Of a stretch of 64,000 bases of DNA, positions 33,101-46,263 are shown piece after piece. The position numbers were made by a program, and so were the translations under genes. This DNA comes from Cryptomeria japonica. Its lineage: Eukaryota > Streptophyta > Pinopsida > Cupressales > Cupressaceae. Below the pieces are notes generated by a model that worked only from the letters and a program-made list of their open reading frames with translations, ran no database searches and was not told where the DNA came from. Each line of letters begins with the position of its first letter. The stretch's first letter is position 1. Location: contig NC_081405.1 in the NCBI RefSeq assembly GCF_030272615.1, forward strand, positions 476,412,008-476,476,007, written 5' to 3'.

Positions 33101-36100
33101 AAATAACTAATTTATGAAGAATTTTTCAATGGTTATATGGTACTACCTGAGTATTTTGACATTTTTTTCTTTTAGATCTGGTTATTTTAGGTTTTTAAGT
33201 GTCTAATTCACCCATATTTCACAACTTTTTTTACTTATGAAACAACATGTTGAAATTTGAAATTTCAATTCTTTTAATATAGACACATCACATTATTGTA
33301 AACAAAAATTTGGACCTAACCTCTCTAATTTATTAGGGCTATTTTATTTTTTATACTAACTATATTTCAACCTATTTACATTAAATTTATATATTATCAA
33401 TTTTTTTTAATAATTTAAAAAATATTATCTGTATTAAAAATTAATTTTTAATAGTAAATATCTAAAATTATATTTGTATAGTACTTTTTAGAAAAAATAT
33501 TTTTAAAACTATACCCTTTTAATTAAAATAAATTTTAAAATAGAAACCTTTTTAGTTTTTAGAGGAAAAGTATAAACAATGTTTGATAAATGTAGACATT
33601 ATTCCATATTTAAGTATATGTACATCTCTGAAATTTGAAAGAGTAATATAAATCTACCAAGTTATGGACATTAATAAATTGAGAGAAATGTTATGTCAAC
33701 CAAGGAAAAACTAGATCTAAAATAAAATGTTGTTGTATATTGCATCTAATTGTTCTCATGGTATTACATGCATTAGGAAGATGATGAGTAGATCAATCAA
33801 AGAATGAGTTAGATACTATAAGAAGAATGCATATGATATGAAGATTATAGCTAATTGTTTATGGATGAACACCATATTTCTATGATATTTAATATAGATA
33901 TTAATGAAACTAATATTCTGATTAGATAAAATGGGCTAGGCCTGAACCTTTAGATAACAACCATAATGCTAAGACCAAGTGTTTCACGAGGAGTGACAAC
34001 ACCCATCAACTAGACCAACTAACAAAAAGAAACCAGAACTGGTTGACAACTAAAAAAACCAACACTGCCCATAGAAGACACAAACTGAAGGTCTACCTGG
34101 TGGTTTAGTTTGTCATTGTTGATAAAGTAAATATTTTAAAATATATGGAGAAAGTGGATATGTGTAAATAAATTAATAGAAAAATATGTATTAATGTTGA
34201 TAAAGTAATTATTTTAAAATATGTGGAGAAAGTGGATATCTCAAAATAAATTAATAGAAAAAGATATTTATCCACCATTATTATGATTAGATGGATATTA
34301 AAAAAAAGAAAATAATATCTTTATTTTTTCATTGAAGAATTAAAAAAGAGGTTTTTGAAGGTCTAGAACTTCTTACAATATTATACTTGATAGACAAAAC
34401 TATCAAAAATTTATAATAACTAACAACATAAACATACAAGACTAAAATCAACTATGATTTAAACACACAATGAAAGAAAATAATGATATAAATATAAAAA
34501 ATGAGCCTACCTTTCATTCTATATTTGTTTGTTATAATTTTTTTTTAATAGATAATTAAGATTAATAAGTTGGACAATCTTTTCTAAATTTTCACTCAAT
34601 AATTTGATCTCTACTTCTAGCTTATGTTAATATCTCCTCAGAATTCACCACCTTAAATCTTTAAGATCAATTTTGTTTGGTCTAATATATCCCATTTCCT
34701 ATGTATAATGTCTTGATTTTAATAAAATCAATCAATTGTAATTATTAAATTTTCCACAAATTCCACAGATTATGTTTTTTTTACATTATTCTAACATATA
34801 TTTAATATTAGTTATAGTGAGAAACAAAGATCCCAACCTTATTATATTAATCAAAATCTATAAGAAAATAAGATTGAAAGTAATATAAATAAAGGTTAAA
34901 AAATAAAAACACCAACGCAAAAAAATAGACTCATACAAGATGCCAACATAACCAACAGTAGAAAATAACAAACAAAACATAGAATTAAGGTAGATTTTTG
35001 GGGGGCAGAGGAATATGCCTAGTCCTTCAATAGGAAAGTATGCACTCCATCTTTATGATTATTGGTCTTCAACTTTTTGAATGATGAAATGTATTTCTGA
35101 AGTGTCAATCATGTCTTACAAATATTTAGAAACTCATTGCTATAATTGTGATATATATGATATTGTACACTTAATACATGGAGCTATAATTCTATTCTAT
35201 CAAATTAATTTATCTTACTAAAAAATAATTAGATCTTTAAAATATCATTTATATTTAAAAATATAATAATAAAAATTATTATGAATAATAAAATAATATA
35301 ATTTATTATTTAAAATAATTTTCTAAAACTTATAAACTTATAATCTTATTAAATCTATATAATATAATTTACTTAATATATAAATACATTTTGATTTTAT
35401 TTTAAAAATTATCATTAATTAATTTTATTTATTTATCTTAAAAATAATAAATATGTATTTTTAATATATATTTATTAGACTTGATACTTTTCAAGATAAT
35501 TATTTATTTAATTAAATTATTCTAGAATTAAACTTTTAAATATTACAATTTGTTATTTCTTATTCAAACTACTTCATATCAAGTTATTAAAATCCAAATC
35601 ATAAAGAAAGTTCAAAGTTGACAAACATAAGGGCTATTTTAAAATTTCCGAAGCCGCCAAATTCGCTTGATCCATGGTGGGCTCATTTGGAGCCATTCAA
35701 CTTCACTGATAGACCAAGGGTCCATTGATATATATTTATTTTTAAAAAATCAATGTTTTGTTTTCTTCTTTTTGTTTTCATTATTTTTAAATTTTCTACT
35801 TTTTGTATTATTGAACTATTATATGATCATTATAGACCTATTTTATTTTTTGTTTGGATATTTTTCATTAAGGGATGAGACCCTTGTTTTCTTACTTAAT
35901 CTAATAAAAACAAACTCTATTTAAGTATATATCACAATCATGTATTTCTTAAGATCGCATTCCTTCAAAATTATTAGCTAATAATATAAAGATCGTAAAA
36001 CAATTTGTATTTTAAAAATTATAATTCTCAACTATTTTTAAATTGGCTGAAACCATTTTAAACCAAAATCTCATATTTAATATGAAAAAATATTTTTCTA

Positions 36101-36278
36101 TATTTAAATGGATTTGCGAAAGCTATTAAATTAATATTATAATTTGTAATCTGAAAAAAAAAAAAACCACTCTTTAAAGTCCTCTAATTATAATCAAAAT
36201 AACTGAAAAACATTTAAAATTAAACTTTGTATCAAATTCAACCAAACAATATTTGAGTGGTTGTGATAGCTTGTTTAT
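30198..36278. other. AT-rich gene-free DNA
   Basis: About 6 kb without a supportable gene. ORFs are few and under 90 codons. It continues the DNA left of 16720 in the pre-LINE locus. A 78-bp tandem duplication is listed separately. Confidence 0.55.
34117..34270. repeat. Tandem duplication, 78-bp unit
   Basis: Two adjacent copies (34117-34194, 34195-about 34270) start TGTTGATAAAGTAA and share most positions. Confidence 0.75.
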
Positions 36279-36492
36279 GATCTGCCCCTATAACTATTCA
36301 TGTTGTGAGCACAATCCTTTAAAACTAGCTTGGTTGGCGACTTATCAAAGTGATTGCATTTTTAACGTGTGGACTACATACTAGTGATCTGCCCCTATAA
36401 CTATTCATGTTGTGAGCACAATCCTTTAAAACTAGCTCGGTTGGCGACTTATCACAGTGATCGCATTCTTAATGTGTGAACTATATACCAGT
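36279..36492. repeat. Tandem duplication, 107-bp unit
   Basis: Two head-to-tail copies (36279-36385, 36386-36492) start GATCTGCCCCTATAACTATT and differ at only about ten positions, mostly transitions. A short TA repeat follows at about 36519-36532. Confidence 0.85.
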
Positions 36493-37735
36493 GATGAGCT
36501 TGATACTGTAAGACTATATATATATATATATACTAGTTATGAGCTTTAAGGAAAGTAAGTATAATTAAAAAAAACAATTCCAAATTTATATCCACTATGG
36601 ATTTTGACTAATAAATATATAAATTAAGGATTTGTGCCAGATATGGTTCTTAACGAAGTAAAATTTAAGCTGGTTGGCTGGAATAAGATTGGCGACGAAC
36701 ACCAATTTCAATGCCAACACTATGAAATTATAATAAGTTCTTATTCTTGTTCTCCCAGGGAAATAAATCTTATGAGAATGGCTATTTTTAACTATTCAAC
36801 AAGCAGAATTAATGATTATTTACTACTTTTACGTACAAGTTCCTTGGACGATCACTACCATCTATCTATTCTCAAGAGAAAATTCTACGCATGTTTAAAC
36901 GGATCCTTAATATTTGGTGTAACCCAATAACTTTGTTTTGCAAGGCATCAGAATTTTCCAGTAGTAATCTTATGACTCGTATACTATTGCATACTATTTA
37001 GGGTAGTCAGTGTTTGTTCTCCTCGGAGACAGAAAAAAAAGTAAGAATTCTATTAATTTAGATGAATCTATTATAATATATTTATAATGTATAAAGGATA
37101 ATGATGTTTTTGTATATTTAGAGATTGGATAATCATTTCGATTGATAAATAAGTGACAAAAAAATATGAAAACTAAATATCTGAATTGTACTTCACACTT
37201 CTATTACGATTACATTGTAAGAAACTTCAACATAAAAGAAAAAGCCAAAATACTTGTGTATCTTATGATTCAAGAACATGTTCTATCTTATCAAACTAGG
37301 CTGATGGAAAAGATATCTCAACATTCAACTTAAGGAGTTTGAAAGGACATGTTTTTAAGGAAAATAGTCTGCCTTATTTGAAGGAAGCATGTGCCATTCA
37401 AGAAAGGTTGATGAGGGTAAAGAGGGGTTGTTCGTAAACAAAGTCTAATTGAAAATTATCACACTCACACACACACACAATTTTAAGTTAAAATTATCAC
37501 TCACACACACAAAATTGGTGGTTGATACCTCAATATATTATTCATTCCTCACTTACATATGATTTGCATCAATGCGTTTTTGGAGAGAAGTTTTGTTTCA
37601 TGTGCTTTTCTCTTCTTCTTTGATTTGTAAGAGATCAGTTGCATGATTAGTTGTACATGAGTACTTAACGTGACCTTCGTTGACAGGAACCATTTCATAT
37701 TGCATTTATCTTCCTAAGTTGCACTTAAGGCAGGG
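36493..37735. other. AT-rich gene-free DNA with a CA microsatellite
   Basis: A 98-codon ORF at 36634-36930 resembles nothing I know and has no context, so I do not call it a gene. A (CA)n pair occurs at about 37463-37512, interrupted by AATTTTAAGTTAAAATT. Confidence 0.45.
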
Positions 37736-38056
37736 TGTTGGAGTAAATAGGTGTTTACTTCTTATTTATGTGCTTAAGTCCAACTTAGGCACATAGTCTT
37801 ATTATGCTTTTCTAGGTGAGCAAGTAGAGTTTATTATTATTACCTATGCATTTAGCAAATTGTGTAGGGTTATTGTACCTACCCTTGCATCTCATTGGTT
37901 CTTTTTTTTTTTCTCACCGATGTCTATATAAGTAGATCTCAAATTGATCATTTTATTCATCTCAATATCATATCATTTCCTAGTGATTTATATGTTCTCT
38001 TTCTACTATGAAAGTCGTAGTTGTCATGATCTTGACTTAAGAGCTTTGCTCTAACA
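37736..38056 (+). mobile_element. Short solo-LTR-like segment
   Basis: Begins TGTTGGAGTAAATAGG, contains CTATATAAGTAG near 37924 and ends GCTCTAACA, the form of a copia-type LTR of about 320 bp. No target duplication is visible, so this could be a remnant or a chance match. Confidence 0.4.
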
Positions 38057-40299
38057 TATATATGTTAAAATAATCTTATGATATTTGGTTAGTGTTTGTC
38101 ATAAAATATTATTTTGAATGTAATACTTAAGATTAATAATATATATATTCTTTCATAAAAAAACCTATAAATTGTGATTTGTCTATGTAAATTTGTTTAT
38201 AAAAATAAAAATTAAATTATATTTAATAAAATAAGCACAATTTATAATTAGTTTAAAGAGATAAATATTGGAGAAAATACAAATAAATAATTTGAATTTT
38301 AAGTAACAAAATATATAATTGTAAGGAATAAAGTGACTATTTTGTTCTTAAATATGTTTTTGTTTTATAATATTTTTAAATTAGTCATAAAAATATTGTC
38401 ATTATGCTCATTTTTCCTTCTCTTGTGTCTAAGTTGCTCCTTATCCTATTCCTAACCTATATTATACTTATTCCAACATAATAGAACAAGACCAATCTAT
38501 TTTTGAGGTTTTTTGTCACCTTAGCCAAGACCAGAGGTGCAATCTCCAAATTCAAATTTAACTACTTTCTTAAGCTATCCCTTCCAAGGTACATGAACAT
38601 TACCCCCACATCATCTTGCATGCTATCTTTTAAATTTGAGCACCTAAGATCTCATGTTTAAGGAAAACATAACAAGGAAGGTTCCTCACTTCCATCTGCA
38701 CCACCTATATCTAAACACATTACATGTAGATTCATAGGAGTAGAGTAAATTTTTGTGTCACTAAAATTAAATCATGCCGAGAGGAATAGAACATAGGTTT
38801 GAATCTATAAAAATATATTAAATATTTTAGGAAGATTTATGATAATCAAGATAGTGTTAATTTAATTGAATATCTCATATTTTGATCATTGATTACATTC
38901 TATAGCAAATCATCCTTAATGGTCTACTTAAAAATAGCAAGATGAAAGCTTAAGCTATCCTAACCCTCTCAATTTTATTTGCAATTAAATTATTAGTTAT
39001 TTTTTAAGGTTTGGTTGTATTTACTATTTTGTATGAATTTACTAAAGCTAACTAACCATAGCATGTGCCTTTTGTTTCCCTTTCTTTCGGTGAATATGAA
39101 TTTTTTAATCTACTAGTGCTTTTCCCTAGAGTTTTAACCTTCTTTCTCTTTTTATTCTTTTTTATATGATTTTATGACTCTCACCATATTTTCTTAAATG
39201 TAAAATTTTTGTATTTCAATTTTCTTATTTTGGGTTATTCGTGTATTAGGTCTATATCCCAAGGCATATTCCATGATCTTAACTTCTTATTAGATGTATC
39301 CTTAGACTCAACCCTTCTACTACTATGGATCAATGTAAGGCTTCATTTTTGAAAAATTATGTATGTATGTATGTATTAAAGAGGAAATTATTTTGATGAT
39401 GGAGCATAACTTGCACAAAATGATCAAATGAGGAATGATATATTATTATCAAATTCAAGCTCCTTAAGAAACATATAAATAATATTGATGATGGATATAA
39501 TCCTTCTACACTGCTTGATGAACAATGTAGGATGCTTATGACCAAATAATATGGGATGAATGTGCTTATGATTCTTATCCAGGTAGGTGATTGTTCTAAT
39601 GTTCATAATGACGATACCCTCCCTTCCCTTTCTCATATAGATTCTCCACTTTCACCCATTCATACTTTAATAATTCTCCCACTATTATGCCCTCCCAGGC
39701 TTAATTATTCACTTTCTTGATGGACCACATCTTACCTAGAATAGAGTCTTCCTATGTGCTTCCTCATCCTACACCAACCTCAATCATCTAATACTCTTCC
39801 CATTCCTACCTCTACCATTTCTTATGCTAGTTATTTATACTATTTATCCCCACCATCTCATCATAACCTCTTTGTGGAAACTATCTTCTATCTTTCATAC
39901 TTTCATCATCATGCCTACTTCCCATGTTCACTATGTCTCATCTTACATATATTTCCCAACATCATCCTATCATACCTTCACAACATATTTTCCAACCTTC
40001 CCCCATCATCTCTTCCTCCACAATTTCATTTCAACCCACAAATACACATGTCTAATTACCACTCATATCACTATTGACTCCTCCAAGATTTCCCTTCAAA
40101 ATATTTTGGAAAATATAAGGGCAGTTTATTAAGAATCGATGCTCTTCCTTTAAGCTCTATGGATAATATAATATATATCTTATAGTATCTACAAGGAACA
40201 TAAAGAGTTACAACCATGAACATAGAAAAGACTAAATAATGTTCTACAACAAGGTATGAAAAATTTGCAATATATTTTCTTGAAAATCTCATCGCACTA
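38057..40299. other. AT-rich gene-free DNA
   Basis: No gene supported. A short (TATG)n is at about 39359-39376. The stretch 39650-40080 is C/T-rich with open frames, but the translations are low-complexity (Ser/His/Pro/Tyr) and unlike known proteins. Confidence 0.45.
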
Positions 40300-41120
40300 C
40301 ATAAGAATCAAGCATACATCCAATGTGAAGATAAAAGATCCACCTACATTATGTAAAAGGATACAAATTTAATGCAAGATATAATAAATAATAGAATGAA
40401 GAAATAAGAAATAAAAATCAAACATGGCTTCCCAATCCTAAATAATAAATTGTTCCTTTAGCACACTTATTTATTAAGAGAAATACTTAATATGTTGATT
40501 TGGTTTGCAAAATATAAATCTTATGTAGTTATTTTTAATTGAGTTTACATTTAATAGTTGGATGATGTTGATATTGATCTATTGGATAATGATAGATCCA
40601 CTCACTATAAAGGTTGATAATATTTATACACTATTACTCATATATCTCATGTTGTATAAATAGGGCACATATGTAACAAGCAACAAGCATGCACATGTAG
40701 AAAATACTAAAAGATGTTAAATGCATTATGTAACAATGAATCAATTTTGAAGCTACATGAAGTTTTCATCTTGGATTGCACTTACGAAAGGATTAAGCAC
40801 ATGGGGATTAATCTACATCTACTCATGTGACAATAAAAGATCAACTTACATTATAAAATTCTACAACATCAATGTGAGATCAAGAAAATAATATAATAAA
40901 GAAAGAAGAAAAGAAAAATAAACTAGAGGAGTCAAAACATAAATAACAAATTTCTTGAGAACATATATTTTTTAAGGGGCCTAATTTACATGTTGATTTA
41001 TGTCCATCACAAGTTGGATCTCATATGGTTACTTTTGTTATTTTGTAGTTGATGGTTGGGATGAGGGGAGGATCTATTGGACAATGATGGTCCACTAATT
41101 TTATAAGTTGATAATATTTA
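40300..41120. repeat. Diverged tandem duplication, about 500-bp unit
   Basis: ATAAAAGATC at 40331 and 40833, and CTATTGG(A)-AATGAT near 40579 and 41074, lie at offsets of 495-502 bp with similar text between them. Two old head-to-tail copies. Confidence 0.55.
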
Positions 41121-41289
41121 AATAAATAATATTTTTTATACATTCAGATTTCTTTTCTTTTCTTTATTTTATTCACCTTATTTTCCTTCATGTCCATGTA
41201 CCTAATATGTGTATAATATAATGCAACATTTAGTGGTGCATGCTGATACAAGTAGCCATGCAATTTTCTTCACATTTCATGAATTATTA

Positions 41290-41290
41290 C

Positions 41291-41361
<71 letters not shown>

Positions 41362-41432
41362 TATATATATATATACATATATACATATATATATATATAC
41401 ATATATACATATATATATATATACATATATAC

Positions 41433-41499
<67 letters not shown>

Positions 41500-42014
41500 C
41501 AAACATATATATATATATACAAACATATATCCCTAGAAAAAACAAACATATATATATATACATATATACATATATATATATATGTATACATATATATATA
41601 TATATGTATACATATATATATATATATGTATACATATATATATATATATGTATACATATATATATATATGTATACATATATATATATATATATGTATACA
41701 TATATATATATATGTATACATATATATATATATATGTATACATATATATATATATATGTATACATATATATATATATATATGTATACATATATATATATA
41801 TATGTATACATATATATATATATATGTATACATATATATATATATATATGTATACATATATATATATATGTATACATATATATATATATATGTATACATA
41901 TATATATATATATATGTATACATATATATATATATGTATACATATATATATATATATGTATACATATATATATATATGTATATATATATATATGTTTGTT
42001 TTTTCTAGGGATAT
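41290..42014. repeat. AT microsatellite with a 488-bp inverted repeat
   Basis: 41296-41526 is (AT)n with ATATAC interruptions. From 41527 to 42014 an inverted repeat has unique-sequence ends: ATATCCCTAGAAAAAACAAA at the left edge and its exact reverse complement at the right edge. The interior is about 17-18 units of (AT)n-GTATAC, also self-complementary. The long Tyr/Ile ORFs here are translations of the repeat, not genes. Confidence 0.85.
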
Positions 42015-43139
42015 GGGTTGATGTAAAGCAATGCAAGTGCCCTCATCTCACCTTCATTCATGTTGGCTAAAAATATAGCTTTTGTTATCTCTCTGGTTCT
42101 TGTTTGGCCTTTATAATTGAGCCATGACTATTGCGTTCCTTCTTGTTGACCTTAAATATTTTTGCATCACTTTCTCTTTGCCTTCTCTCATGCCTTTTAT
42201 GTCATTTTTCATTCCTATTTCACCTTTAATAGCATGTCTACCTCTTCGTGCATGCCATATTTTGCTTGGCTTTCCCACTTGGGTAAATCTATTGTTACTA
42301 TGATCTAAGACAAGTAATTTCTTACTCTCATTTTGAAGAACAAACATATTGTGAATATGTTATATCATACACATGCTTATTTATTCTATGATACATTTAC
42401 TATGTCTAGTGTAAGTGGAAATTAATTATCCATGACATTTTCTTGGTATCACTTTCATGATTGCATTTTATACAACTATGTTTATGCCATCCTTGCACAA
42501 TCATATTATACATGATGTTTATGATCTTTCACTTATACGATGAAATTATTGACATTCTTTTATTTTTACACTTACATTATTGTTTGGGTATAAGGCCATC
42601 TTGATTTCACTCATGTTCATATTCACATTGGATGTAACATGCAAGAACACCCTTTATATATAATTTATTGCATGGCCATATAATGATATTATCTTTTACA
42701 TGCACATGCTATACTATTTTTACACAAACACACTTAACACATTGTACTTTCTTATGATGATATGCTATACCATCCTTACTATGTTGTTCAAGACACCAAC
42801 ATATCTTACACAAAACTTAATGTACATTTCTTTTCTATGATGACTCTTGAACACAACCAATCTATACTTGTATGTTATTTTCTCGCATGGAGAGAAATTG
42901 GGGACAATATTTTATCCTACATCACATGGCATTTCATGCTTATATTATTGTATTCACAACTGGGATTTCATGCTTATATTATTGTTATAAGTGACCACTA
43001 CACCATTTATTCTCCTCGAATAAAATCTAATATGATGTATGCACTAATTTTGGGGTCATATTACATTTATAATTTTAATCTTAATTTTACATTATTCATG
43101 CTTGTATTCATCCTAGGCACTAACTTAGTTACATCCTTA
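42015..43139. other. Gene-free DNA between repeats
   Basis: No gene supported. A short near-duplicate (ATTTCATGCTTATATTATTG twice) is at about 42932-42986. CATGCTT-like phrases recur on both sides of the solo LTR at 43140. Confidence 0.4.
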
Positions 43140-43962
43140 TGTTGGCATTCAACACTCTTATGAGAATAGTTGATGTTGTCATTGATGGCAACCATCTGGC
43201 AAACAACTGGAAAGTTACCAACAATTGGTTTCTACATGCTCGGCATCACAAACTTCATACACCGGCACCGACAGGCACTTCAGCGGCATTCAGATTACAT
43301 CGGCAACAAAGCATACCGACAATCCAGCCAACATGGGATAAAGTTTTGTTTATATGAATTGTTTTGTAATGTAATTACCTTTTGTAAGCCGACATGGTAT
43401 ATTGTAAAAGACTCATATATGTATGAGATCTTATAGGTCATTTTATGTGAGTAATGAGAAAAAGATATAATGTGTGATAAGGCAGTTTTGTATAAGGTGA
43501 TATAGTTGATAGCAAAGGTTTTGGTTATTGACTGAGCTTAAACTGGTACTAAACCTGGCATTAGAGATGTTGTTTTGAGCAGTACATTGTATTGGATTTG
43601 ATAATCCATTTCGTAGTCAGTGTGACTCTTTATTGAGTAGTGAGCTCTAGGCTGTTGGCCTCCCTGCATGTGCAGGCCCCTCATTGTAAGTAGTATTTAT
43701 TCATTGGCCAGTGAGTAAATATTGTGGGTCACAAATCCCATCGGGTTTCCTCGTTAAATATCTTGTGTTATGGTGTGTTTCTATGTTGTCTCTATTATTT
43801 ATGTTTATTGCATTAATTTTCATTTACCAGTACACTATTTTGGGATGCAAAGTTGTAAATAAGTTATATATTCTGCAAACCGATTAGACACTTATTCACA
43901 CCCCCCCCCCCCCCCCCCCTCCTCTTGGTGTCTTTGGGACTGTCATTGAATCTAACACCTTA
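43135..43962 (+). mobile_element. Solo LTR (818 bp) with CCTTA target duplication
   Basis: The LTR occupies 43140-43957 (TGTTGGCATTC...CTAACA) with CCTTA at 43135-43139 and 43958-43962. It is homologous to the LTRs at 21086 and 27497: same TTGATGGCAACC start region, same block CTCTAGGC...CCTGCATGTGCAGGCCCC at about 43613-43689, and the C run (19 at 43901-43919) near the 3' end. The element body was lost by LTR-LTR recombination. Confidence 0.9.
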
Positions 43963-45428
43963 ATAGTGTCACTTACATAATGCTTTTATTTCTATCTCAC
44001 CTTTATATAGTTCATGCTTGAATGACTCATGGGGTCCACTTAGTTACATCACCATGCTTTTTGCTAACATCATGCTTCTATTTATATCTTATATTTTACA
44101 TGCTTCATGTTTTCATGTGTCATGGAGATGAATCTAGGTACATCTTCATGATTGCTAGTTACATATCATGCTTCCTTCTTTATTCTAAACAATTCACTTG
44201 GTGCCTCATGTCATGCATCCAATAAACCTAATCAAGAGAGGTTGATTTTTGATAATGGTTATAGGAATAATAATGTTTTAAAATATAGGAGACATAAAAT
44301 GCAACATTTATTTCCTAAAAGAAGCATGCTTATATTACACATTTCTTTCACAATAGAATTAATTTTAGATTTTGATATTGGTTTTGGTTGCTTACAGTTT
44401 TATACTAAAAAAATTAAAAATAGAGATGGCATAAGCACTCTTTCTTGGCATGTCATATTAGGCTTTATCTTTAGTCCTATTACCCTTTTGTGGATATTTA
44501 TAGTTTAATTAATGGTATATTTAATCTCAATGTCTTAGCTTTACATGATATCATGCTTGTAGGTCCTATTGGAGATTCTAGTTGTTCCAACTCAAAGAGT
44601 AAATCACTTATATTATGATACCATCCATACTATTTTTGCCATGTTTGTGTATATTCTACTTTGACATGCATGATTCATGTAGTTTAGATGTGCACCAAAG
44701 TGAGAGTATACATTAGGAAAAATAAATGTCTACTTTGAGTTTTACCCCTCATTTTACACCCACTTTTACCCCTCATTGACGAGACTAAACTACTCTAGGA
44801 GATTTGGATCATGGTTGCAACTCCATTGACTAACAAAGAATGCCTATTGGGGAGGCTCGTGACAATTAATATAATTGTAATTCAATAATATCTTGAAGTT
44901 TGATTGTTGATTACATCCTACAACTAATAATCCTTCATCTAGTACCTAAAATCAACAAGAACATTATCGACTCTTTATCTATATTTGATTACATTTATTA
45001 CTCTCTATTAGCTTACTAGACCCAAACAATTTTATTAAAGTTCATTTTATTTGCCTACCATAATATATTTTTTCTTTAAAATGAATATTAACATAATAAT
45101 TTGATATAAAATTTCTTCAAAAAACTTATATTTTAAAACTAATTTTAAATTACATTTATGGTGATATGATCTTATACATTATAAAATTATAATTATTAAT
45201 TTTAAAATATAGTTAATAAAAGAATATTGTAAAACATTTATAAAATCATTTTTAATTTACTTAAATTAATCTTTTAGGGGTACGATACTACTTGAGGTCA
45301 ATATGCAATCTTGATCACTCTATCTTACCAAGACAACACACTCTAAAATTGATTTGCTTAGGTGGCTCATCTGAAATCACACTAGCTTCTCCAATAGGAT
45401 CCGCCTATTAGTGTGATTTTGAATGAGT
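43963..45428. other. Gene-free DNA downstream of BOP
   Basis: No gene supported; AT-rich from about 44880. Confidence 0.45.
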
Positions 45429-45578
45429 CATCTAAACAGATCAAGGTTTATAATATGCTATTTAAGCCAAACCCAAACCATCCAAACAAATCAAAGCTTA
45501 AAATATGCTATTTGAGCGAAACTCAAATCATCTAAACAAATCAAAACTTAAAATATACTATATAAACTAAACCCTCCA
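45429..45578. repeat. Three tandem copies of a 50-bp unit
   Basis: Units begin near 45429, 45479 and 45529 (TCTAAACAGATCAAGG, TCCAAACAAATCAAAGC, TCTAAACAAATCAAAAC). The core AAATCAAAGCTTAAAATATG is similar to a phrase in the BOP intron (47955-47990). Confidence 0.75.
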
Positions 45579-46107
45579 AATTTTTCATATAAGAATGAGT
45601 TCTCTTAGTTTTCAAATACTAATAGTTATATTTACAGGTTTTACTCAAATAAGGCTAAATGAAAGAGATCAATGAAGACATCAAACTATTTTACAGCTTT
45701 AATCTGAGAAATCTGATTTTTTTTTATATACTGAATAGCACATTGACCAACCATTTATATAAGCAAAACCATTTGAAGCTAAGATCTTTTAAACAACACA
45801 AAACTGAGCTGAAACAGAAAAATCGAAGATGAAAATGGGTCCATTGACAATCATACCTGATGAGGTTGATTGCTGCAGCTCCTGGACAAGGAAATGAGAT
45901 TCTCTGGTGATGGTTTCCTGACTTCAACGAGGAAAGACTCATGCAAACAGAAAACAAAAGTCGAGCTAGGAAAAATCAAAGTTTTTGTAAAGCTTTCCGA
46001 GTTCCTGGTCACCTGATGCTCTTCAATCTTGGGAAACAAAGATTCTTCAAAAACCCATTGTAAAGGAACGAAAAACATGCAGAAGGATGTACTAATACTT
46101 TATATCC
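45579..46107. other. BOP 3' flank / possible 3' UTR
   Basis: Small ORFs here overlap the likely 3' UTR and are not supported as genes. No polyadenylation site could be fixed by eye. Confidence 0.35.
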
Positions 46108-46263
46108 TTGGCTTCATAGAGAAAGTGGATGAAAAAGATACTATAGTTTCCTTGTTGGGTCCATAGTACCATCCCTGGATCCATATTATCTTGGGGTTCA
46201 TAGAAAAAATGGGTGAAAAAGATACTATAGTCTCCTTGTTGGATTCATATTATCATCCCTGGA
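46108..46263 (-). repeat. Tandem duplication of the BOP stop-codon region
   Basis: The segment covering the last codons and first 3'-UTR bases (about 46193-46263) is repeated about 84 bp downstream of the gene (about 46108-46178). The extra copy would read SRDGTMDPTRKL-stop against SRDDNMNPTRRL-stop in the gene. Confidence 0.75.

Noticed and set aside
36634-36930. 98-codon plus-strand ORF
   Set aside because: No domain, no gene context, AT-rich surroundings; length is within chance.
39650-40132. Two overlapping 100-codon ORFs rich in Ser, His, Tyr and Pro
   Set aside because: C/T-rich low-complexity DNA open in two frames; no recognisable motif.
41209-42070. Long open frames of Tyr/Ile/Met/Cys/His on both strands
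   Set aside because: They are translations of AT/GTATAC microsatellite, open in several frames at once; not genes.
45724-46078. Small minus-strand ORFs next to BOP
   Set aside because: They lie in the likely 3' UTR/flank, overlap each other and resemble no known protein.
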